Shown: in pieces, positions 57,421 through 64,000 of the stretch
How positions within the stretch are numbered: position 1 is the first letter of the stretch
How the letters are laid out: each line of letters starts with the position of its first letter
Assembly (NCBI GenBank): GCA_016197205.1
Contig: JACPWG010000071.1
Coordinates: 1-64,000 of the forward strand
Origin: Planctomycetota bacterium
Lineage (GTDB): Bacteria; Planctomycetota; MHYJ01; WSZJ01; JACPWG01
Direction of reading: 5' to 3'
DNA length: 64,000 nt
Notes under the pieces: model-generated
Database searches by the model: none
What the model was told of the DNA's origin: nothing
The model's input: the letters and a program-made list of their open reading frames with translations, nothing else
Made by a program: the position numbers and the translations under genes

Positions 57421-59952
57421 GTGGGCGTCTGGAAACGGTTCGGCGGCATCCTCGACCGGCACGGGCACAAGGTCGCCGGCGCGGTGGCGCGCGGGGTCGT
57501 CAAGGCCATCCCCGTCCTCGGCGGCGTGGTGGACGAGATCTTCCGGCTCGAGGTCGAGCACGAACAGAACGCCCGCATCGACCAGCTCCACCAGGACCTC
57601 GAGCTCCAGCGCGCCTTCCAGCGCCGGCAGGAGGTCCAGGATGGCCGGCTCGAACGCCTGCAGCAGGACCTTGAACGACTGCTCGGCGGCTTCGATCAGC
57701 GCGTCCTCGCCCAGATCCCCAACGCCTCCCCGCTCGAAATCGAGGACGGGGTCGCCGAGGTGCTCCGGGACATCCCGGAGGCCGACCGCCAGGCGATCGC
57801 CGAGGCCGCGCAGGCCATGCAGGGGAAGGAAGGCGGGGAACGCATGCACCGCGGGGCGGTCCTGCGCGAACGCATCTTCCGGAGCCTCGCGGGCGGGCAG
57901 CGGTTCCGCCACTCGATGGTCCGCGCCCTGCACGCCCGGCGCACGGACGAGACGCTGTACGACCCGGGCGCGTTCGTCGCCGGCCGGTTCGAAGTCCTTG
58001 AGATGCTCGGCTTCGGCGGCATGGGCACCGTTTATCGGGTCATCGACCGTATGCTCGGGGACCCGCGCGCGCTCAAGGTCATTTCCCCTTCGCTCCTCGC
58101 GAATCCCGAGCTGCGCAAGCGCTTCGTGCTCGAGGCGCGCGTCGCCCTTTCGCTCAACCACCCGAACATCGTCCGCGTGATGCACATCGACGAGGAGCGA
58201 GATGCCGAAGGCCGGCCCGGGGCGCTCTACCTGCTGATGGAGCTGCTTCACGGAGGCTCGCTGCGCGACCTGCTGAAGACGCGGCGCCGGCTCGGGTGGG
58301 AAGAGGTCCGGTCGCTCGCCGGCCAGGTCCTCGAGGGGCTGGCCCATGCCCACGCCTCGCGCGTCACCCACCTCGACGTCAAGCCGGAGAACATCATGGT
58401 CGATCGGGGCGGCAAGGTCCGCCTCATCGACTTCGGCCTGGCGCAGGCCCTGGGCTTCGATGCCGGCCTCTCCGCCGCGGGCGGGGCGGGCACGCCGTAT
58501 TACATGGCGCCGGAGCAGCGCGAAGGCGGGCGGCGGGTCGACCACCGCGCGGACCTTTTTTCGACCGCCGTCGTGCTGTACGAGATCCTGACCGGCGCGT
58601 TGCCGTTCGGCGTGGTGCGGCGCGTCGAAGAGGTGAATCCGGGCGTGCCGCCGGCGGTGCACGCGAGCCTCATGCGCTCGATGGCCGAGCGGCCGGAGGA
58701 CCGGCACGCGGACGCGATCTCCTTCAAAGATGACCTCTGGCGCGCAGGCCGCACGGGCTCCACGAGGATCTTCGCCGCGCCGGGGCTTGCAGCGGCCCGG
58801 ACGCCCGGCCCCGCGTCTCCTGGCGCGCCCGCCCCGGCCCCTCTGCCCGCGCCCGACCGTCCCGCCGCGCCGGAGGCCGCGTCCGTGCCCGGCCCGGCGT
58901 CTGGTGCAGCGAGCCCGGGTCCTGCTTCGCCGGCGCAGCCCGCGCCCGCATTCCATTTTCCGCAGGGGCTGGGCGGCGGGACCCGCATCCTGAGCGAGCT
59001 TGCCTCCGAGTTCGCGGATCCGGCGGAGCTCGCAGCGCAGGCGAAGCTGCCCATCCGGCGGGCCCCCGCGCCGGTCGGCCAGCAGACAGCGTCCATCGGC
59101 CCGCGTCCTCCAGAGCCGGGTCGTTTCGCCGCTCCGGACGCGGGCCCCGGCACGCACGCGCGTTCCCCGTCCCTTGCGCCTGCGCCCGTGCCCGCCCCGG
59201 CCCCGGTTGTGGCCCCCGGCACGGACACGGCGCGGATCGAACTCGTACCCGCCGTGAGCCTCCCGCCCATGCTCGTTCCGCGCGAAGGCGTCCTTCAGGA
59301 GCCGACGACTCGCCTGCCGCGCGAGGTCGTTTCCGCGCGCGACGGGGCCCGCATGGTCCTGGTCCCGACCGGAAAGTTTCATTTCTCCGAGCGGTACGAA
59401 GAGCGGTACCTGCGCACGTACTACGTGGATGCTTTCCCCGTCACGAACCGGCAATACGAGGTGTTCGTGAAGGAGGCCGGGAAGTTGCCGCCCGAACACT
59501 GGCCGGGGCGACGGATCCCCGCGGGTCGGGACCTCCACCCGGTCGTGAACGTCACGTGGATGGACGCCTTCCTTTATGCGCAGTGGGCCGGGAAGACGCT
59601 CCCGACCGAAGACCAGTGGGAGAAGGCCGCCCGTGGGACGGACGGACGCGAGTATCCGTGGGGGCGTGAGTTTTGGGCGCACATGACGAACTCGCGCGAG
59701 GGCCGGGTCGGCGACACGACGCCCGTCGACCGGTTCGAAGGCGGGCGCTCCCCCTGGGGCGCCTACGACATGGCGGGCAACGTGTGGGGGTGGACCGGGT
59801 CGTGGTTCGACGAGAAACAGCTCTGGCGCGTGGTACGCGGCGGCTCGTTCTCGGATGAGCGGTTCGGCTGCAGGACGCACTTCCGCTACTGGATGGACCC
59901 GGGCAAGCGGGCGGGGAACGTGGGGTTCCGGTGCGTGAAGGAAGTGGAGTAG
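57421..59952 (+). CDS. Ser/Thr protein kinase fused to an FGE-like domain, with N-terminal coiled coil
   Basis: GTG 57421 was chosen because GGAGG lies seven bases upstream. The 843-aa product starts with a hydrophobic/amphipathic segment and a coiled coil (about 30-110, LEVEHEQNARIDQLHQDLEL). A Hanks-type kinase (about 190-450) follows, with GFGGMGTVY, Lys219, HLDVKPEN (Asp319) and LIDFGLAQ. A ~180-residue Pro/Ala-rich linker leads to a C-terminal FGE-like domain (MVLVPTGKFHF, FPVTNRQYEVFVKE, KTLPTEDQWEKAARG, DMAGNVWGWTGSW, VVRGGSFSDERFGCRTHFRYW). Only one Cys is present where true FGE needs two, so catalysis is unlikely. The M48-TPR gene follows closely and may be its operon partner. Confidence 0.92.
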   Translation: MGVWKRFGGILDRHGHKVAGAVARGVVKAIPVLGGVVDEIFRLEVEHEQNARIDQLHQDLELQRAFQRRQEVQDGRLERLQQDLERLLGGFDQRVLAQIPNASPLEIEDGVAEVLRDIPEADRQAIAEAAQAMQGKEGGERMHRGAVLRERIFRSLAGGQRFRHSMVRALHARRTDETLYDPGAFVAGRFEVLEMLGFGGMGTVYRVIDRMLGDPRALKVISPSLLANPELRKRFVLEARVALSLNHPNIVRVMHIDEERDAEGRPGALYLLMELLHGGSLRDLLKTRRRLGWEEVRSLAGQVLEGLAHAHASRVTHLDVKPENIMVDRGGKVRLIDFGLAQALGFDAGLSAAGGAGTPYYMAPEQREGGRRVDHRADLFSTAVVLYEILTGALPFGVVRRVEEVNPGVPPAVHASLMRSMAERPEDRHADAISFKDDLWRAGRTGSTRIFAAPGLAAARTPGPASPGAPAPAPLPAPDRPAAPEAASVPGPASGAASPGPASPAQPAPAFHFPQGLGGGTRILSELASEFADPAELAAQAKLPIRRAPAPVGQQTASIGPRPPEPGRFAAPDAGPGTHARSPSLAPAPVPAPAPVVAPGTDTARIELVPAVSLPPMLVPREGVLQEPTTRLPREVVSARDGARMVLVPTGKFHFSERYEERYLRTYYVDAFPVTNRQYEVFVKEAGKLPPEHWPGRRIPAGRDLHPVVNVTWMDAFLYAQWAGKTLPTEDQWEKAARGTDGREYPWGREFWAHMTNSREGRVGDTTPVDRFEGGRSPWGAYDMAGNVWGWTGSWFDEKQLWRVVRGGSFSDERFGCRTHFRYWMDPGKRAGNVGFRCVKEVE

Positions 59953-60083
59953 AATTGGGTACGAGGGTGGGGGTGGGGGTGGTTCCCGGCGAGGTCCGAA
60001 GCATCGCCCTGGGCGACCGTCGAAACCCGCCCCGTGGTTCCATCGCAGCGACGACTGCGCCGCTTTCCTCGAAGGGAGGCAGC

Positions 60084-63000
60084 TTGACCCCACGCCCGCC
60101 GACCCGCCTGAACGTGCTGGTGACGCTCTTTGTCCTCGTCGCTTTCTACGGCACGCTGCTGGCGATCGCAGGCGGTGTTGCCTGGATGGGGTATGCCAGT
60201 TTCACCCATCGCCTTTCGTACGACCTACGCCTCGTCTTGATGGGCGTGTTCCTCCCGGGTTTTCTCCTGTGGCCGATCCTGCCGAGGGTCCGGCTTGACT
60301 TGCCGCCCGGGCCTCGCCTCGAAGCTTCCTCCCAGCCTCGACTCTTCGCCGAGCTCGAGAGCGTGGCGCGCGCTGCTGGGCAGCCGTTGCCTGCCGAGGT
60401 CTATCTTTGTCCGGAGCTGAACGCCTTCGTCGGCCGTCGCGGAGGGACTCTTGCCTTCGGCGGCCGTCGCATCCTTGGCATCGGTCTGCCCCTCCTTGCC
60501 TTGCTCACTCGAGCCGAGCTGCGCGCGGTGCTGGGTCACGAATTCGGCCACTTCCATGGAGGGGATCTTTCGGTCGTACCGTGGCTTCTGGAGGTGAGGG
60601 CCGGGCTCGGTCGATTGCTGGAACAGGCGGAGAGGTCGGGTCGACCCCCGAGTCGCTTCTTTCTGTGGTACGCGCTCGCGCTCCTGCGGCTTACCCACCG
60701 GGTGTCGCGGGCGCAGGAACTCGCCGCCGATCGACTCGCGGCCCGAATTGTGGGACCGACGATCGTCGCGAGCGCTCTCCGCAAGATCGAGGGCGGGGAC
60801 GCGGTCTTTGGCCCGTTCGTGGAGGAGCACCTCGTGCCGGCGATGATCGCCGGCTATCGACCCTCGCTGGTCGCGGGTTGCGCGCGCTTCCTTGGGGCGC
60901 GAACGGTGGCACAGGCGACCGAGGCGGTCTTGGTCGTGGAGCGCAAGCTGGGGAAGAGAAAGGACTATCTCGATCATCCCCCGCTTGAAGAACGCCTGTC
61001 CGCGATCGAGGGGGAGCAGAGGTTGGAACGGGAGGCGGGCGGGGTCGCGCCAGAGGGAGACGACCCGGCCGTCGAACTGCTGGAGGGGCTCCCCGCGCTC
61101 GAGCTGGGCGTGCTCGAGCAGCTCTTCGAGGGGGTGGATGTGCAGTCCCTCCAACCTGCACCCTGGGAAAATCTCTCGGGGATTGCTCAGTTCGAGGGAT
61201 GGCGTCAGACGGTGAGGGTTTGTCTTCAACAATTCGGCGGACGGACCCCGGCCTCGCTCATCGAATGGGCGCTGGATCCGGTCCGCATCGCTCGAAGCTT
61301 GAACTACCCCCGTCTCCGTGCTGACCAGGCGATCACGGCCGCGGCCGGCCCGATTGGGGCGGCGCTCGCGCTCGGCCTGGTGGAGAACGGCTGGGTCATG
61401 GAGGGCGGGTCAGGGGACGGGGTCCGGCTTCGAACCGGGGAGCATGTGCTTGAGCCCTTCTCCGTATTCCCGGCGCTCGCAACGGGCGACATGACTCCCG
61501 AGTTCTGGATGAGCTTCTGCGAGCGCGCCCGCATCTCGACGCTGGACCTGGGGCGCCTGGGCAAGGACCGCCCCTGGGTGTCGCCCGAAGCAGCGGCCCG
61601 TGCTCTCGCCGGGCCGACGCCGGACAAGCTCCCCATGTGTCTCTGGCGCGAGGCCCATGCCGCGATCCACGCCCGTCGGGCGCGAACCGTCGTCCGTCGA
61701 ACCGCCCTGCTGTGGATCCCGGTCGCCGTCCTGGGCCTCCTGCTCGGGGGAATGGGACTCGATCACTGGGTCGGGGTGGTGGTCGACAATCCGTCGACCG
61801 CGCCCCTGAGCCTGGAGGTGGACGGGTCGCCTTGGGTCACAGTAGCACCCGGCGAGCACGTCTGGACGCGCCTTGCCCGGGGGAGCCACCGCATTGCCGG
61901 GACCGCGTCGGCGGACCTCCCGGCGGTCGCGGAGTTCGACGTTACGGTCGATCCGGATCGATGGGAGAGCTTGTGCGGATCGGGCGTGTACTTGTGCGAC
62001 CCTCTTCGCCGTGGCGCCTACGTGTACCGCGAGCTGGCCTACGGCCGAAACCGACAAGTCCAGTTTCAGTCCAGCGTCTGGCGGTGCTGGACTTGGTTTC
62101 CGCGCGTCGACTTCGTCCTCGAACCGGCGCCCAAGAGCACTTCCTCGTTCGCGGGGGACTCCGGGCGCAGGTGGGCCCTCGAGCGGGTGGCGAGCACGGC
62201 CGCGGAGCCGATTCCCCTGGGCCTCCTGGCCCTTCTGCCACCCGCGGAGGTCATCGAGACGACTCAGCTTGCGCTGGAGCGGGGCCTCTTCCGTCCTGGG
62301 CTCTGCGCGCTCCTCCGGTCCGCGGCGGAAAGTGCCGGCCGGCAGGAGGAAATTCTGGCTTGGGTCGGCCGAAAACGGTCGACGGATCCGCGGACGACGG
62401 CGTTTCACCGACTCTATCAGGACTGGGGTCGCGCGCAGGGCGGCTACGACGCGCTCTGCGCGGAGTACGCGGACTTCCGGCGGCAGCACCCCCAGCTTGC
62501 GATGGCCCACTACCTCTGGTCTCGATTGCTCGAGGATGCCGAACCCGCTTTGGCGGCGGCGCGGGAGGCGATCCGGCTGGAGCCCTCTGATCCGTGGGCC
62601 CATCGGGCAGCCCGCTATCATTTGCGTGCACTGGGTCGATGGGAGGAAGCGGTGCTGGAGAGCGAGGCCGCGTCGCGGCTTTCCACGGAGCCAGGCGGAG
62701 AACCCTGGCTGGGGTGGCAGGCGCTCGCGGAGGCGCATCGCTGGGCGGAGCTGGACGCCGGCCTTGAGCCCGTCTTCGCGGTCAAGGGCGCTCCGGAGAG
62801 CGAACCCGCGCTCCTCACGTGGGTGCGGGTCGCGATCTGGTCCGATGGTGAGAGCGACGAATTCGAGCGGCGGCTGACGCATGCGGTGCGGGTCTCGCGG
62901 ACCCGAACCGGCGAGTCGGGTCTGCCGGTCGGATGGCCGGAGGCACGCCGGCTCGAACGCGCGGTGTGGGGGGCGCACGTGGAGGAGGCGGAGCGTTTCT

Positions 63001-63590
63001 GTATCGCGCTGGAAGGGCTGGGTGCCGATGCGCCGATGGCCGCGGAGCGTGCGGCCTCCGCGCGCTGGGCGCTGGAGCTTGCTCGTGCGGTCGGGGAGGC
63101 CGCGAGTTCGGCCTCGCAGGCCGCGACCGCGAGGCCTTCCGGCGGCGGCTCGTCGGCCGTGCGGGCACTCTTGCAAGGAGTTGCTGACGAATGGGCGGGG
63201 ATGCCCGAGGTTGCGCGTGCGGAGTACGCAGAGGTTGCCTGCGCGGGCCGCGGAGGCGGGGGACCTCGCGAAGGCGGGGCCGCGGAGGGGGGCGAGCTGC
63301 GGGACGATGCCTCGCGCTTGGCCCGTCTGCTGGTGACGGGAGCCGGTGTTCAGGAGTTGCGCGCGCTTCCGATCCGGTCAGACACTCCGCTCCACATCGT
63401 GCGTCTTCTGGCGTGTGCCCGGCGCGCGCCGGATCGGGGGGAGCGGGCTCGTTGGCTCCAGGAAGCAACGCGCGGGAGCCTGTGGGAGATGGGAGAGGCC
63501 GGCCTTGCCATCCGGGTCTTTTTTTTAACACAGCCGGCAGCCGCTGCCGGGGAAGGCGGCAAGAGCTTGCCGGTCCAGCCGCCGAAGTAG
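60084..63590 (+). CDS. M48-family membrane metallopeptidase with large TPR-like C-terminal region
   Basis: A TTG at 60084, four bases after GGGAGG, is the likely start; the longer frame from 59931 would overlap the kinase gene and encode unlikely sequence. The product is about 1168 aa. Two membrane helices lie near residues 10-35 and 47-65. The zinc site HEFGH (152-156) has Glu212 in AQELAADR as third ligand, typical of M48 (HtpX/Ste24-like) proteases. A third helix lies near 537-560, followed by a beta-rich segment (LEVDGSPWVTVAPGEHVW) and helical TPR-like repeats to the end. Its position 131 bp behind the kinase-FGE gene suggests a joint role. A T8 run at 63519-63526 sits near the 3' end. 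Confidence 0.85.
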   Translation: MTPRPPTRLNVLVTLFVLVAFYGTLLAIAGGVAWMGYASFTHRLSYDLRLVLMGVFLPGFLLWPILPRVRLDLPPGPRLEASSQPRLFAELESVARAAGQPLPAEVYLCPELNAFVGRRGGTLAFGGRRILGIGLPLLALLTRAELRAVLGHEFGHFHGGDLSVVPWLLEVRAGLGRLLEQAERSGRPPSRFFLWYALALLRLTHRVSRAQELAADRLAARIVGPTIVASALRKIEGGDAVFGPFVEEHLVPAMIAGYRPSLVAGCARFLGARTVAQATEAVLVVERKLGKRKDYLDHPPLEERLSAIEGEQRLEREAGGVAPEGDDPAVELLEGLPALELGVLEQLFEGVDVQSLQPAPWENLSGIAQFEGWRQTVRVCLQQFGGRTPASLIEWALDPVRIARSLNYPRLRADQAITAAAGPIGAALALGLVENGWVMEGGSGDGVRLRTGEHVLEPFSVFPALATGDMTPEFWMSFCERARISTLDLGRLGKDRPWVSPEAAARALAGPTPDKLPMCLWREAHAAIHARRARTVVRRTALLWIPVAVLGLLLGGMGLDHWVGVVVDNPSTAPLSLEVDGSPWVTVAPGEHVWTRLARGSHRIAGTASADLPAVAEFDVTVDPDRWESLCGSGVYLCDPLRRGAYVYRELAYGRNRQVQFQSSVWRCWTWFPRVDFVLEPAPKSTSSFAGDSGRRWALERVASTAAEPIPLGLLALLPPAEVIETTQLALERGLFRPGLCALLRSAAESAGRQEEILAWVGRKRSTDPRTTAFHRLYQDWGRAQGGYDALCAEYADFRRQHPQLAMAHYLWSRLLEDAEPALAAAREAIRLEPSDPWAHRAARYHLRALGRWEEAVLESEAASRLSTEPGGEPWLGWQALAEAHRWAELDAGLEPVFAVKGAPESEPALLTWVRVAIWSDGESDEFERRLTHAVRVSRTRTGESGLPVGWPEARRLERAVWGAHVEEAERFCIALEGLGADAPMAAERAASARWALELARAVGEAASSASQAATARPSGGGSSAVRALLQGVADEWAGMPEVARAEYAEVACAGRGGGGPREGGAAEGGELRDDASRLARLLVTGAGVQELRALPIRSDTPLHIVRLLACARRAPDRGERARWLQEATRGSLWEMGEAGLAIRVFFLTQPAAAAGEGGKSLPVQPPK

Positions 63591-63613
63591 CGTGTGGTCG
63601 GCCTGAATTTGCT

Positions 63614-63716
63614 TGGCGCCCGCGCAAAAATAACTGCGCAGATTCGGACCTCGAGGCTCCTGGGGGCGCGGCCCTCTGGGCCGCGCTGCGCGGGCCGGAG
63701 GCCCGCGCCCCCAGGC
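63614..63716. repeat. gcgcccgcgcaaaaataactg module with nested GC-rich palindromes
   Basis: Inverted counterpart of 17704-17792, sharing gcgcccgcgcaaaaataact and cggacctcgaggct. Then cctgggggcgcgg ... ccgcgcccccagg encloses two smaller hairpins. It lies 24 bp after the M48 gene stop; no T-run is present. Confidence 0.65.
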
Positions 63717-63904
63717 ATCGGTCGATCCACGGAAACGTAAAGTAATTCTTGCGCGGTTGGGCTCGCAACAGCAACCGATTGCCTACCAGGGAAGATCTGT
63801 CGCCGAAACAGCGATGTTCTGCACGGTTGTGACGCAGGGATGCACAGGGTTGCGGGAGGCGAGCCTTCTTCGTCCCGCAGGAAATCTTGGACAGAGGCGT
63901 TCAG

Positions 63905-63996
63905 CACGGAGACAAGCAGACACGGAGATAATGCGGAGGATGGTCGTCAGCAACAGGTCTCTCTCCGTGCGTCCTCCGTGCCTCCGTGGTTAGGAA
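63905..63996. repeat. Degenerate cacggag-type inverted repeat at the window end
   Basis: cacggag/gacacggaga words at 63905-63928 are imperfectly complementary to tctctccgtgcgtcctccgtg and following bases up to 63991. I see no gene in 63591-64000. The style matches the repeat at 1-115. Confidence 0.45.
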
Positions 63997-64000
63997 ACGT

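Noticed and set aside
57235..60093. 952-codon minus-strand frame opposite the second kinase-FGE gene
   Set aside because: The kinase and FGE-like motifs on the plus strand are unambiguous; the antisense is composition-driven.

Overview
The window is about 64 kb of very GC-rich bacterial chromosome. It carries dense protein genes, one tRNA, no rRNA, no CRISPR array and no recognisable transposase or phage gene. The gene content points to a Planctomycetota-like organism: Ser/Thr kinases fused to formylglycine-generating-enzyme-like (FGE-like) domains, many HEAT/TPR/zinc-ribbon envelope proteins, PAS/GAF histidine kinases, a GspK-like pseudopilin with a LamG domain, and intergenic regions crowded with short palindromic repeats. 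This assignment is an inference; no taxonomic marker was searched.

Layout. 0.6-16 kb: uvrA copy 1 (minus); a small membrane protein behind a near-consensus promoter; a LamG-tailed GspK-like protein and a subtilisin-like protease ending in a strong terminator; a zinc-ribbon/HEAT membrane protein (minus); then a receiver-PilZ regulator overlapping uvrA copy 2, followed by a RIO-like kinase. 16-31.8 kb (all minus): a frameshifted HEAT-type gene, a 132-aa unknown protein, mutS overlapping a SPOR lipoprotein, a TPR lipoprotein, two proline/lysine-rich envelope proteins, a small zinc ribbon, holA, murD and a PEGA lipoprotein. 32-41 kb: a large membrane sensor kinase, a ferritin-like protein, a helix-turn-helix/receiver protein, a PAS kinase bracketed by two inverted copies of a TIR element, and a possible GvpF/L-like protein. 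41.6-49 kb: an accessory-looking stretch with a kinase-FGE protein, a lipoprotein gene broken by an in-frame TGA, and a two-gene unit of a small EACC1-like protein plus a CHAT-STAND-TPR protein. 49-53 kb (minus): a thiamine-diphosphate enzyme, a GMC oxidoreductase and its small partner. 53-57 kb: tRNA-Phe, an S41 protease, tsaD and larB. 57-63.6 kb: a second kinase-FGE protein and an M48 metallopeptidase-TPR membrane protein.

The best candidate for an under-described system is the EACC1-like/CHAT-STAND-TPR pair at 45.2-48.9 kb. Its two genes overlap by ATGA, and its architecture matches NTP-dependent caspase-like conflict systems. A second theme is DNA repair and replication: two full-length UvrA proteins, MutS and the polymerase III delta subunit. 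The mutS gene and both flanking copies of uvrA end in or beside dispersed repeats.

The repeats are the most distinctive non-coding signal. There are five copies of a ~164-bp imperfect palindrome, two full and two partial copies of a ~260-bp TIR element, a 369-bp element with perfect 18-bp TIRs, a ~220-bp inverted pair 19 kb apart, six copies of a 28-bp motif, and REP-like hairpins. Several of these supply the stop codon of the neighbouring gene.
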